Below are positions 35,346 through 48,289 of a stretch of 64,000 bases of DNA, in pieces; position 1 is the first letter of the stretch, and each line of letters starts with the position of its first letter. Source of the DNA: Lithospermum erythrorhizon (Eukaryota > Streptophyta > Magnoliopsida > Boraginales > Boraginaceae); NCBI GenBank assembly GCA_019722365.1, contig JADFUC010000232.1, forward strand, positions 310,001 to 374,000, written 5' to 3'. The notes beneath the pieces are model-generated. The model saw only the letters and a program-made list of their open reading frames with translations, did no database searches and was not told the origin of the DNA. Both the position numbers and the translations under genes were made by a program.

Positions 35346-38300
35346 ATGTATTTTAGAGCACACATTTGCAAACAGTTGGGTAATAGAGGTTCAAAGAATG
35401 TTGCCAACTGGTTTACTTCACTAAATTTGAGGTGCCCTTATTGTTTTTTCCTCTAAAGTATAAGTTTTTAGGTGTTTTTGAGGTTTTTGTTTGTTCAGAT
35501 CAATCAATTTGAGGTGCCCTTATTGTTTTTTCATCTAAGGTTCCAGTTTTTAGGTGTTTTTGGGGTTTTGGTTGTTCATCTGATACAATTTGAGGTGCCC
35601 TTATTGTTTTTTTCATCTAAATTTACAGTTTTTAGGTGTTTATGGGGTTTTGGTTGTTCATCTCAATTAATTTGAGGTGCCCTTATTGTTTTTTCCTCTA
35701 AAGTTTCAGTTTGGTTTGTTCATCTCAATTAATTTGAGGTGCCCTTATTGTTTATTCCTGTAAAGTTCCAATTTTCAGGTGTTTTTGAGGTTTATGTTTA
35801 TTCAGATTAATCAATTTGAGGTGCCCTTATCGTTTATTCCTGTAAAGTTCCAGTTTTTAAGTGTTTGGGGGGCTTTGGTTTGTTCAGCTCAATCAATTTG
35901 AGGTGCCCTTATTTTTTTTTCATATAAAGTTACAATTTTTAGCTGTTTTTTGGGTTTTGGGTATGTTGTTGGTTAATTGTAGTAGCTTTTATTCATTGTT
36001 GGGTGTATTAAGATGATCCATGTTTATATTTTTGGTAATTCATTAGAAAAGACTGGAACTTGGGATAATATTATGTTGGAAGATTGATACTAGTGATTAG
36101 TGGCCTTTGATGTGATGGATTCTTGTTCAATTGAATATATTGTTCATGCAAATATCACTCTGATATGTACTGATTAGAAAAGACTGAAACTTGGAGATTA
36201 ATTCTAGTGATTAGTGGAAATTGATGTGGTGGATTTTTTTGTTCAATTGCATATATTATTCCTGCAAATATTACTGTTGTTTTGATCAGGGAGTGCATAT
36301 AGCGAAGAGTGATACAAAAAAATGTAAACTTGTATATAAAAAATGAATCCGTATAGCCACTGTTTCATTTCCCAAGTATTTTTGATATATTGTTGTTGTT
36401 TTAATGGAAGTTAATTTCCATAATTGATCTGCAGATCTATTAGTACTCTTCCTTTTGCTACCATAGAGGTTGAGAAGGTCTCAGGTTCCCAGCCTGCCGA
36501 AGTACAAAACTTGGGTGAGTTGCACACTATAGTGTTACTTTGAGTTGCACACCATAGACAAAGTCAGTATACAATGTTCTTATTAAGTTGTGTGCTTTGA
36601 CGTCAATAATTAATTATGGAAGTAATTCACATGGATATAGTGAGTGTTGCTTGGCTGCTTCAATGGGATGTTGATTGGTTTTGGAGGGAGGGGCATTATG
36701 TTAATATTTCTACATCTCCTTGTCCAGAATTAAGCGAAATGGCTGTTGTTGTCATGAAAATAGTTTGGTGAGAAAGATCATTGCCATAGGGAGCCTTGAT
36801 TTTTTCTCCTCCCTGGCCACTCCTGGCCAGCAGTTCATCAAAACAAATCTTATTATTCCTCACAAGGATCGCCAGATTTGGTAGACCAATCTAGATGTTT
36901 TACTTTTACATTGTGGCGAAAAACAACGGACTTGTGTGTGTATATATGTGTGTGTGGTTTCACTTTTAGTGAAAGTGTATTAGAGGCATCATAGGTTATA
37001 CTGCAAAACTAACCTGGAATTTCCAATCTTGAAAAGCTTCTTCTGGTTACTGGAAACTATACTTACCTCTTGACGCATATTTGTACCGGCCCCTTATTTT
37101 TGTATTTTCAAATTGAACCTGCTTTCCGTTGTCAGACAAGTACGGAGTAGTTAGAAATGAAGTATGAACTTACCTGAAATTCCGAGAGAGGAAATTCTAA
37201 AATCTCCAGTAGTAATTGCCGCTCTATATCTAATATTTCATAATTTTGGGCTAGTTTAGTACACAAGAATAGTAAATATAAATAATATAAGGAATAGTAA
37301 AGTTTGACAGTTATCAAAGCTTACTGTAAACTGGCGAAAATTGTACCAGCTTAAGTTTTCTGCTAATTTTGTTCTCAGAGAGATGATTAATAGAGTGTCG
37401 TCTGGGATTCTGTATAACATATCATAAAGAATTGCTATTTTATTAGTTTTTTTTTTTTTGTTTTTGTTTTTTGTTTTAGTGCAGGGAAAATGGATAAAGT
37501 CATCTAACTGGAATACAATTGTGGATCCAATGAATGGGGAGCCTTTCATTAAGGTTGCTGAAGTAGAGAAAAGTGGTATACAGGTACATGGAAGTTGTCT
37601 CTTTTCATGTTCGACCCTTAATTTCATTAGTTATTCCAAGATATCGTTTGTGTATTATCCATTACATATGTTAGATTCTTATGGCAAGAAAATGAATTGA
37701 ATGTGCTTACAATACACTTTATTAGATGATCGAATCTATATCTGCATTCTGAACTTGTACATATATATTTTTATATGTCTATGCAGCCATTTGTGGAGAG
37801 CTTATCCCGATGCCCTAAACATGGATTACATAATCCTTTCAAATCTCCAGAGAGGTTAAACTGTCTCCTTTTGATGTTGGTTCCTTCTTAAAATTCAAAG
37901 AGACGAAAATGGTCATACAATTTAGGATATGATATAAAGTCCATTGCGTACTGATATCCGTTCATATAAAAAAATATTGCTCATAGATCATATCATATTT
38001 TTCTTCCAGGTATCTTATGTTTGGAGACATCTCTGCAAAGGCAGCACACATGCTTGCCCAGCCTGAGGTAATACATAGAACGAAGAAGTTGTTTTATGGC
38101 ATAAATACAATTATAAAAGTTGAACCATGTTAACTTGTTTGATGGCTAATTCTGCATTAACCTTGTCCTGTTTATGTCCATTAGGTGTACAACTTCTTTG
38201 CCAGGTTAATACAGAGGGTGGCTCCAAAAAGCTATGCACAGGCTCTTGGTGAAGTGAGTGTAACACAGAAGTTCTTGGAGAATTTCTGTGGCGATCAGGT

Positions 38301-41300
38301 ATGCAGAGTTTTCGCAATTCCTAACTTTCAACTTCACCTACCACAATAGGAAACCCATGTGGCAAAAGGTATTTTATTGCAGTTTTGTATTTCAATGTCC
38401 TTTGGCATTTTATACATCAAGATATGAGATTAAGGTTAACGGCTCACTACTCCCAATAAACATACCAGGAGTTTGTCTGCTAGTATCATCTATGTAATAC
38501 TTTAAATAAATTTAAGTAAATTATGCATCTCATAAATCCAGCTTATATTTTAGATACTCCTTAGAAAATCCTTCACTGATGGTTTTTCCCTGTCCTTTAC
38601 GTCCCCCTTCACCCCCACCCACAGATGAAGTGGCATTTGATCCATCACCCATCTCTCTGCGCATGTTTCATTTCATTTACAGCTTTGTTCTTTAACATTT
38701 TGCCTCATTAATGTATACAAAGATTTTCTCCTAGTGTTGTTTATTCATTTTTCTCCTTGTGCAACTGCAGGTCCGCTTCCTGGCTAGGTCTTTTGCAGTA
38801 CCTGGAAATCATCTTGGGCAGCAAAGCAATGGTTTTCGCTGGCCATATGGACCTGTAAGGAACTATTCATAGAAAATTGTAGTGCATGCTAAACAATATC
38901 TAACAAATGGAAAAACATAGGGTCGTAAGCTGTCCTGCTGACTTCAAACTAACTGTTGAAAACATGAATGAGAGTTGCCTTCTGTGCAATTTGAATGTCA
39001 AATATTATTTCCAGAGTTCTTAGAAACAGCTCATCTTTTTGCTGTTGGCCTGTTCTTAACTGGCTTTTCTCTAAACAGGTGGCGATAATCACCCCCTTTA
39101 ATTTTCCCTTGGAGATTCCTGTACTCCAGTTGATGGGTGCTCTTTACATGGGCAACAAGCCAGTTCTTAAAGTTGATAGCAAGGTGAGCTTTCAGAAATG
39201 GTAACAACTAAGTGAAAAACAAGAATAATGTATTGATGGGAAAATTCCTAGTCAATTTACCTTTCTGAAATATGTTCATCAGGTGTGCATTGTTATGGAA
39301 CAAATGATGCGATTGCTCCACGATTGTGGACTACCTATGGAAGATGTTGATTTCATAAATTCTGACGGGAAGACAATGAACAAACTTCTTCAGGAGGTTA
39401 GTGTACCTGGACAATAGTAACTCTACTACAGCATCTTCTAGAACTTTAAAGCACAAAAGGAAGAGGAAATTCCAAAAATTGGCGTTCTGTAGTTTTCCTT
39501 CACTTTTATATTTTCTTTCGTAGACTGCTACTTGGTCAAACTAAAGCTTCCTGGATTGGCACTGAATGGTCTAATACTCTAGTTTATGGTTGTGTATAAT
39601 AGCATCAATTGGTCATTGCTGCAGATATTGATCTTATGCTCTTTTATGGCACATTAACAGCTTAGTGCTTTATGTCACATTAACAGCTTAGTGCTTTATG
39701 TCACATGTGGTCACTTTTACCTATTAGATTTATTGCTTCCCAAAAGAAGTCTTAAAATGAATGAGGGTTATGTATTGCACTTTATTTGGATGACATGTTT
39801 TAGTGATGACGTTCCCATTTTGCCATAAAAAGTCAAATTAGTAATTATTTTCCGTATTTAATTCCTATCTGACAAAAAAGTTACCAATTCGAATGCTGTC
39901 AGGCAAACCCACGCATGACACTCTTCACTGGTAGCTCTAAAGTGGCTGAAAAGTTAGCTCTCGATCTCAAGGGCCGAATCAAGTTAGAAGATGCAGGATT
40001 TGACTGGAAGATCCTTGGGCCTGATGTCCTTGAGGTCATACGATGATTACATCTATTTACTCGAACCAATTTGCAAATGAGTTGATGCATGAATTGGAGT
40101 TAGTGATTATTTTGTTTTAATACTATAGATGGACTATGTTGCATGGGTTTGTGACCAAGATGCATATGCTTGCAGCGGTCAGAAGTGTTCTGCTCAGTCA
40201 ATGCTATTTATGCACGAGGTTAGTTTCAGAATCGTGCAATCATCGCAGGTTATATAATCACTTTTAGTAATTTAGAGATAGTTCTGCTGACTATTGTTTA
40301 TGCACGGTGCAGAACTGGAATAAGAACTCACTTATAAGTAAACTGAAAGATCTTGCAGCAAGACGAAAGTTAGATGATTTAACTGTTGGCCCAGTTCTTA
40401 CTGTAAGCATCCAATCTTTACCAGCTTCTGAAATTCTCCTTCAAAACCAGTATTTTTTTATAAGAAGTCGAGAAATCTAGTTTAAGTGTTGAAAGAAAGA
40501 AAAAACCTTATTCAGATGTATTTGTATCTGCAAGTGCTGGATCACAATGGCTACGCTGTGGGTATGAATATGCCTTATACTTGGTGGCATAACATTGTGA
40601 TTTATTATGTATATACATCATTTGTCATGTTTAATTGGAAATTCCAACTTGCAATTCAATTGGAAGGTAATCATTTTACATTGTTTTGCAGTTGACTACT
40701 GAAACAATGCTGGACCATGTATCTAAATTATTGAAAATACCAGGAGCTAAGTTACTGTTTGGTGGCCAAGAGTTGCAAAACCATTCCATTCCTAAAATCT
40801 ATGGTGCCATAGAACCAACCGCTGTTTTTGTTCCTCTTGATGAAATGCTGAAAGACAAAAATTATGACCTTGTTACCACAGAGATATTTGGCCCTTTTCA
40901 GGTAATGAAGCTTATTATGAAGCTGTTAACATCTAAAACAACAGTCTAGTTATATATATACCATCCAGCTATGCATAGTAACATCTTGATGAAGTGGCCA
41001 CAATATGTTGAAGGCCAATCAGTATGGTCGAATCAGAATCACTGCTCATTCATGATTTTTTCTTTCACCTTCAGGTCATCACCGAGTACAAAAATGATCA
41101 GCTTCCGATGGTATTGGATGCCCTTGAACGTATGCATGCTCATTTAACAGCTGCTGTGGTTTCAAAGGATCCACTATTCCTACAGGTATCGTGCGGAGTC
41201 TATTATCAATTTAAGTCCTGCGTATAGTTCCTTTGCACTTGCACACAATGTATTTTGTATCATCTTTGTAGTTAACACATGGTATTCCCTTCTCCTAGCA

Positions 41301-41783
41301 ATGTTTTGTTTTCCAACCTTTTTTAGTTTCTTGATATATGAATGGAGTCAATGGACAAGAACATACATCTTGCGTAATTAAGAATCATTAACAACATATG
41401 GACTAACTAAGAAAGCAATATTGCATGAGGAAATATTATGAGTTATGAAGTGTTCTCTACCATGTAGTTTTAAAACTCAAATTTTACAGGAAGTGATTGG
41501 AAATACTGTGAACGGAACAACATATGCAGGACTGAGAGCCAGAACAACTGGAGCTCCACAAAACCACTGGTATGCAAATCGTTCATTATAGTACATTTAT
41601 TTTGTTCTTCTTACATTGCGCTAAACCTTCGTCTTCTAATGAAGGTTTGGACCGGCTGGGGATCCCCTAGGAGCAGGTATAGGCACGCCGGAGGCAATAA
41701 AACTTGTATGGTCATGCCATAGGGAAATTATATACGATATTGGTCCGATGCCGCAAAACTGGGGACTTCCATCACCTACCTAG
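35346..41783 (+). CDS. ALDH12A1: Delta-1-pyrroline-5-carboxylate dehydrogenase, mitochondrial (ALDH12 family), 16 exons
   Basis: Oxidises P5C/glutamate semialdehyde to glutamate with NAD+, the second step of proline breakdown in mitochondria. Exons: 35346-35431, 36435-36514, 37480-37583, 37787-37854, 38010-38067, 38185-38298, 38771-38854, 39079-39183, 39283-39396, 39903-40034, 40129-40218, 40313-40402, 40692-40901, 41075-41185, 41490-41569, 41645-41783. All introns are GT-AG and the joined frame is open for 554 aa, against 556 in Arabidopsis P5CDH. Residues 1-29 are basic and Ser/Asn-rich with no acidic residue, fitting a mitochondrial presequence. The catalytic Cys is Cys335 in SGQKCSAQS; TPFNFPLEIP (about 204-213) and EIFGPFQ mark the ALDH fold, and the tail RTTGAPQNHWFGPAGDP is typical of ALDH12. 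The N-terminal exons 1-2 are placed from splice signals and family alignment. Product symbol follows the Arabidopsis orthologue. Confidence 0.95.
35424..35945 (+). repeat. Seven-unit tandem repeat (about 82 bp) spanning the exon 1 splice donor
   Basis: Each unit starts AATTTGAGGTGCCCTTAT and continues through a T run, AAAGTT(C/T)CAGTTTTTAGGTG and GTTGTTCA(T/G). The GAG|GT junctions fall at 35431, 35513, 35594, 35676, 35738, 35820 and 35902; the spacings are 82, 81, 82, 62, 82 and 82, with a 20-bp deletion in unit 4. The first unit contains the end of coding exon 1, so the donor site itself is repeated through intron 1. Confidence 0.9.
36042..36280 (+). repeat. Tandem duplication (about 130 bp x 2) in intron 1
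   Basis: Copies begin ATTAGAAAAGACTG at 36042 and 36173 and share CTAGTGATTAGTGG, TTGATGTG(A/G)TGGATT, TTGTTCAATTG(A/C)ATAT and TGCAAATAT(C/T)AC. It is separate from the donor-bearing repeat upstream in the same intron. Confidence 0.75.
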
Positions 41784-44279
41784 ATATTCACCATTTTGTT
41801 CTTAATGCAAACTCAAACATCATCACCTAATGCTTTATGCTTAGTGAGTCTAATAAGATGCCTATTTAAGATGAGATTTTTGCTTGCTAATTGGTGTATG
41901 AAATATACTGTTTTTACCAAGTGCAACCTTTAGGGTTCATGTTTCATTTTACATGCTCAAGTTTTCATTTACTTAAAGGTTTCCTCACCCCAAAAATTGA
42001 TAATGATACTCCATAGAGTAAAGTTTGATCCAAAAAAACAAAAAGATGAAAAGTCAATTTTAAAAAAATGGATTCAACATTAAATAATTTGTATACTTAC
42101 AAGATGATGAGAGTTAATTTCTTGCATTTCTAAGATGAAAATTTGTCACTTTAAATTCATTAAATAGGGACTTAAGTGGGAAAATAAGTCAAATATTGTA
42201 TTGAAATTGTAAAATGATAAATATTTAAAAATGACTACAAGAAAAGATAGACTGCATGCATCCTTGTGCTTTTTTGAGAGGCTTCAAATTATGGAGCTCA
42301 CCTTCAAAGGTACAAACTATGGGGTTTCACCTCATATAACCCATAAAGCGGACCTAGCATCAGCATCAGCAACATCAAAATCTTTTATATTTTAATTTTT
42401 AACAAGCGATACTATATGGTCTCACAATTTTTATGATTTTCATTTTGATATTGTTCTGAAGTATTAAAATTATTGCAAAAGAGTTAATTGTATAAAATTT
42501 TCTTTCATTATTTATAAAACACAATATTAGAATTGAATCCGCCTATGATGAAATAGCGACAATTTGGGTACTAGTTTTCCTGGCTGGAGGTTCCATAGTG
42601 GCTGATCTTTGAAATGAAGCAAATATAATGGAATATCTACATGGGCTGAGATGGTTCCTTGGGTTGCCCTAGAATGATGTTGGATAATGATTAGCAAATT
42701 ATAATTAACAGTTTAAACCCTTAATTCCAACCATTGATCTGATTGCATATTATTCATGTCTAGTTTAGCTCTAACTAGTGCCAAGTTTGATTTCGTTGCC
42801 AAGACTCACTCACTTGCTTTGTCTAATAAGATGAAAAACATGCATTTGTTTTCATATCAAAGCTGGACCGGTAGGTAAGATATGTCTTTCTCATAAAGGC
42901 TATGGAATTTGCATCATCTATTATGTTGAGACGGACACAATAAGAGTTTTAAGACTTTTTTTTTTTTTTTTTAATTTTGCTTATATGAGGTCTACATATT
43001 TTGTTTCACTTCTGGCGATTCTATATACAATTCAATATTATATCTATTGATTGAAAAAACCACGCATGCATGGGTTTTAAGAATTTTACTAATAAATAAA
43101 TAATGTTTTAGTATTAGGGAGTATTAGTTTTATATTCTCACATATTAAATATTTGAAATAAATTATTTCATCTCCGGTTCACTATATATACAGAATAAAT
43201 TGAAATTAATTAATACTTCATATATACGGAGTATAAGGGAGAATGAGTGAATGACACATACATCACTCATATTTCAGCTTTTAGAATATGTGTGTTGACG
43301 TAAAATTGTACATTATCTTTCTAAAATCAAATTAATTACACTAACAATATGAATTTCGAAATATATATGACGGTAGTATTGAACCATGTAACAAATGAAA
43401 TGGTGCACAAAGTGAAACATTAGTGATGTTATAAGGAAAATCATGTGCTATATTATACTTATAAAAGCAAGAAGTTGTCCACTGGTGTTATTATCAGGCC
43501 GCCCTTTCATGCACAGCTGCTGGCCCCTGGTGAGACCAGCGGCCTCAATCCCGAATAGCAAGATAATTATCGCTGAAATCCAGTGGTCGTGCCTCTGCCA
43601 GTTATGTACATTGACCAGCTAAGGCTGCAGCTGGCCGTGGTAATGATATAACTGCCCTAAGAGACATCCTCAAATAACTTCCACGGCTGAAGGAGCACGC
43701 CTGGCCGAAATGTAGACAACCCATGCAAGCAAGCAGTTTCCTTTACAGTACATTTAATTCCTGGAGGCTGTATCAGCAAGCAGTTTTTTTCGCGTGCTAC
43801 ATTCCACATATTGTTTAAATCATTATTCATGCCAATCATATTTAAAAACAACCTGTTTCTACGTACCTTCATTTTTGATTTGTTAAATTAGCCTGGCCTG
43901 TTAATAATATGATCACCACTTTTAATATCAATATATATATACTAGCCAAGTACGCTTTATTAACTATTGGCCTTTTAATGTACCAGGTTTCTTCCAAATA
44001 CCTATCAAGTGATATACTGCGTATTTTATAGAACCACGCATTAATAAATTCATTAAAGAATAAGTAAATAAACGATATAGGTAATAACAAATATTGCAAT
44101 CTCTTGGCATGCATGGATGATATATTAACATAAAACTTTAATACAAAAATCCCAATAATCAAAACAATACAAATCTCACATAGTCATTATTGTCTAGATG
44201 TAATAAATAATAAAGGACATACATAGAGACTGGGGAATCAGTTGGCCCTGATATCCTGAAAAGTTTAGTTACTTCTAAA
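41784..44279. other. Intergenic between P5C dehydrogenase and NHL-like pseudogene
   Basis: The 3' UTR of the P5C dehydrogenase gene occupies the first few hundred bases. A 17-base T run lies at 42956-42972. A stretch richer in G+C than its surroundings, with several CAGCTGG/CCAGCT inverted repeats, lies at 43490-43770; I cannot identify it. No gene is supported. Confidence 0.5.
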
Positions 44280-44282
44280 TTC

Positions 44283-44969
44283 AGCCCCAGCATGGCATGA
44301 ATCTCAATAACGCCGTCGTTTTGCTATGAATAATCCTCATAATCTCCACTTCACCATTCAAGTTTGTCAAACTTCTCATTGATACCAATTTTGAAACAAC
44401 ATCACTTGTAAAATTACTATTACTATTATTGTGATTATTCATCCACGATGTATTATTATTAGGTTTGAGATCTTAAACTAGAACCGGTAAATATTTCTCC
44501 ATAATTTATTTCCCCTAGCTTCCCCACCTTGCACCTCCATTAATATCCGAAATACCAAGCGTTTCATTTCCATAAAACACACTTGAACTACTGTTATGGA
44601 ACTTAAATCTTCCAAATAAATTAGTATTATCAATTGTCACCTCACTAACCACGTCCATCTCCAATGATGCAAATGGTGTCGTCGTGAATCTAAGATTTCT
44701 TGCATGGATTTGTCTTAATTTAAGGTCTGGGGAGTTGGCACGTAGGATAGTTAATCCCATTACTAAAATAAGGATGCTTAGGATGACAATTGTTGATAAC
44801 ATGTAAACTAAACATTTGTTGCTTTTTTCTTGATGTGTGAGACTGTTTGGTTTGATGGTTGGTAAATATTCTTCATCACTTCTATGCATGATTCTTGTTG
44901 GTGCCAATGGAACTTCTTGATTATCTTCGTCGTTGGCAGTGAATGAACTTCGATTGGTTTCTGCTGCAT
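44283..44969 (-). pseudogene. Broken LEA-2/NHL (NDR1-like) membrane protein gene
   Basis: The main open stretch (from the in-frame Met at 44889 to the stop at 44515) gives a short cytosolic head (MHRSDEEYLP, PNSLTHQEK), a membrane helix CLVYMLSTIVILSILILVMG, then a LEA-2 beta domain with the family phrases LKLRQIHARNL and SLEMDVVSEVTIDNTN. Two lesions are seen. The likely original start, ATG at 44969, is out of frame with the body, while the natural N-terminal peptide (NDEDNQEVPLAPTRI) has no start codon in its own frame. After GISDINGGARWGS the frame meets three stops, yet beyond them the family's C-terminal strand (VSMRSLTNLNGEVEIMRII) resumes. Family members act at the plasma membrane in stress and immunity. 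It could also be a shortened functional gene starting at 44889. Confidence 0.6.
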
Positions 44970-45639
44970 TGCTTATGATTTGTGGTAGTGAGTGTAGAGA
45001 GGGTGGTGTGTGTATTACTCCGCCTTTGTGGTGGAGTCTTCTGTAGGGTGAAGGAATTTAAATGACCTTCACCATCTTGTTGAAAAGAGAGGGGGGTAAA
45101 GCTGTTAATGAAGGTGCTGATGAGAAGAAATGAGGAGCTAATAGATAGATGGTTTGGCCTATGGGTGTTTTAGAAATGGGACAAATGAAATGAAACAGAA
45201 AGTTAACAATTAAACTGGTTATGAATAATGTATTAAATTTGTAAGATGCATGAGAATTTGTGTTATATATGTAACTTGTAAACGCGTATTTATTTATTGA
45301 AGCATTTAATTTGTTTCTGTGGGAAATGTATAAGTGAGGAAGGTTCAAAACAGTGGTGGGTGATGGGCAATTGTCATGTTGATTTTTTTAATCCCAATTA
45401 AGGCTATTGAAAAGTTTTCCATCGTTATGTGTCTTTTGGTTTGTCATTTGCTTATCTTATGTATAGTGAAGGTTAATATGATGCTTTAGTTATTATGATT
45501 CAGTTCGAGTACTATGATTTCCCAATTTGTGAGCTCATATTGCCTCATAAGGCGAGTTAAACTAATGTTGAAATACAAATATGTACATGCTGAACAGAGA
45601 AGGTTAATTATATGCGCTGGCCCCGAATTATTTATTTTT
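44970..45639. other. Upstream flank of NHL-like pseudogene
   Basis: The minus-strand frame at 45058-45348 is rich in Ser, Asn and Tyr and resembles nothing; it is probably leader or spacer. No gene is supported. Confidence 0.45.
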
Positions 45640-46000
45640 AATGTTTTTCGAGAATTTTTGCGTCAGCCTATAGCTTTTATCTTTTTTAGGCCAGCTCTTA
45701 TACTTTTGCGACGCTCCTATATTCTTCCATATTTTCACGCCTCATCCCATTTTTTTCTGCTTAGCTTAAACATCATAATTATAATTTGTGGTCAAGTGAC
45801 CGCTCGTGGGGAAAAAGTTTAGTGGTGAGTGAGGCTAAGCCAAAGCACAAGGAAATTTTATCGAATTACAAAATATTTTAAATGCGCTCCCTATACTTTA
45901 ACCCCTCTACTTTAGCGTGAGCGCAGGACAAATATAAGCTTTTGGCCTAAAAATAATAAAATTTAAAACGCCGAAAAAAGCTGACAAGCATTTTATAGTT
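45640..46000. repeat. Foldback (inverted-repeat) element, about 0.3-0.36 kb
   Basis: TTTTTAGGCCAGCTCTTATA...TGCG-CGCTC at about 45686-45720 pairs with GAGCGCAGGACAAATATAAG...GGCCTAAAAA at about 45918-45954. The arms enclose about 200 bp and match imperfectly with small indels. It is a candidate MITE or foldback transposon; target duplication not seen. Confidence 0.5.
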
Positions 46001-48049
46001 AATGAAAGATAATGACACCCTCAAAAGATAAAAAGCATGTTTAGAACAAGACTAAAAAAAAATTGCATAGTTTAGAGGACAACCTTTTAAATAAAATCAT
46101 AGTTTAGAGGCATACGGCTAATTAACCAATAAAGAAACTTCCAATGGAAACTAAACTTAATTTGGAAAAAACAAACAAAAGTTGGTTAAATTAGCCAAGG
46201 TGTTAAAATGTCAAAGACCTCAGCAGCCTTCACGCCATGATTCAAGTCACGCAAGTTTCACAAGATACCAGATTCACCTCTTCCAAAGAATTCCTGCGAC
46301 AGTGAACCTCGGAGGCCGCTAAATGGTGAATGATTTCACACTTAAAAAAGTTTATTTAGAATGAGAATACCAAATAAATGCATAAATATTTGGATCTGTA
46401 GAGCATGTACTGCAATATTAAGTATTTGGGAACTAGATTACGGAGTATTATAACACAAAAGTACTACATATATGTAAAGCTAAAAAATAGATATTTTGAG
46501 TGATTAGGGCAATTGGTAATCCCAATCTTGAAAAATTAAAAGCGGTGTAGGACTAGAGTGCCTTCAAGAATTATGCAAATGTCTGAGGACACGGACATGA
46601 TTAATTTCATAAGAGAGCTTGAAGTTTTTTTCTATTAGTGTAGTCTCCTTCTTTAGGAAAACATTTATAAGGGTACATAGGTTAGCTCATGAGTTGCTCA
46701 CTTCGTTACATGATTTTACTAATTCAACTTTTAACATATTATTACTATAAAATTTAGCTTAATAGTATTTGGGTTAATTTCTTAACAAAAAAGGTCTTAG
46801 GTTTTAAAGTTCTCAAATTTTACATAAGCTTCCTTTCACTTATATATTTTACCTAGTTAAGAGTATAAATTTGATGCAATATTCAAAACAAAAAATTGTA
46901 ATAATCGTGATCAAGATAAAGTTGGTTATTGTGAATTTAGATTCTCATTCTTAGAGTGTAACTTCATATTCTATGTGCTTTTTAATCCTATTGTTAATGG
47001 GAAAATAATTTTTAACATATTAATAAACAGTTAACTATAGGGCCTACTCCTGTTAAACCGAACTAAATATACCCTCCATAGTCCATATATAGATATAGCT
47101 CAATCTCGGCTTATTGTCTTAAGGCCTGACCAGGGCCCAGGAGTGGACTCAAAATTCTTGAAACAAAAGACGAAGAAAAATGTGGCAAAAAACGATATCA
47201 AATATTCAGAAATCACAACAGTTCATTGATGATAAATTTCACAAAAACATTAAATTTCAGCTTCTACAACTCTAAAAGAGCAATATAATACGAAACTAAA
47301 GTTTTCTTCCTCAAATTGTTATTGCTCGTTAAGTCACTAATGAAAGGATAATTATTCAAACATTTTCAAATTATATCAATCAAATCATCGTCACATTCTT
47401 ATGAATCATATATGCATAAACAGTTGAATAAGATATGGAATTGGGAAGTGGTCGGTGTTCATATTGACAATAAGAAAATAAATTTTGACCAGTAATGACT
47501 TCTAAAGAAAAATATGACAATTAAATTGACGACTGCAGAAAATAATTTGCATGTGGTTAGCAAATATAGCTAAAAAAACTTTAAAACAAGACCGTTCCAT
47601 TTTTTATATACGGAGTATTTCATAGTTTTCGTTTCCAAATTCCAACAGAGGACCACGTATATACTTATTGTTTGATTTTAATTAATGTAGAGAATGGTAC
47701 CGTGCTTCACACAAGCGACATTTCGGCCCGAGCCTCTATTCAAGAGTGCTTATGCTCGATTTAAGAAATGAAAGATATTATATATATCAAGCTGAAATTT
47801 CAGCCCCATTTACTTAACTTAAAATTTTAATTAAGATCTCCATATCGATGTGGTAATTTATAAATTATATTACACAGGAAAAAAATAAAAAAGAGAATGA
47901 GTAAAGAAAGCAACTCACTTGTCCTTTCACTATCGTAGAAAAACGTCTTGGATTAACTTACATACAATTCTTGTCAAAGTAACTTTAATTTCTAAATGAA
48001 AATGAGTGTTTCGTTACTCTAAGATAAATTTTTTTTATCTTCAATTGTA
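46001..48049. other. Intergenic, AT-rich, no gene seen
   Basis: No frame resembles a protein. Two exact TACGGAGTA 9-mers lie at 46439-46447 and 47609-47617. The remainder is AT-rich spacer. Confidence 0.5.
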
Positions 48050-48289
48050 CTCTCTCCATTCCTAAAATTTGTTTAATTGGTTTTAATATGAAATGAATAA
48101 ATTTAATGTTTTAACGACAGCATATACAACTCTACGAGATCAAATTATAATATTAATAGTAAAATAGGATCAAAAACTATATTTTAACATTTTTTTACAA
48201 CATATTAAAAATATTTAAAGTAAAATTTTAAAAAATCAACACATCAAAGTTAGAAAGTAGTAGAAGATATTTTTTAAGAATGTAAGGAG
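48050..48289. mobile_element. Stowaway-like MITE, about 240 bp
   Basis: Left end CTCTCTCCATTCCTAAAAT and right end, read on the other strand, CTCCTTACATTCTTAAAAA are imperfect inverted repeats; TA precedes the left end at 48048-48049, while the right flank is now CA. The interior matches the split MITE at 29896-30099, in the same orientation. Confidence 0.65.

Noticed and set aside
37256..37627. 123-codon frame on the minus strand
   Set aside because: Antisense to exon 3 and introns of the P5C dehydrogenase gene; no resemblance to any protein.
45058..45348. 96-codon frame on the minus strand upstream of the NHL-like pseudogene
   Set aside because: No domain, biased composition, and it lies where the leader or promoter should be.
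45514..45822. 102-codon hydrophobic frame on the plus strand
   Set aside because: Overlaps the arms of the foldback element and shows no family features.
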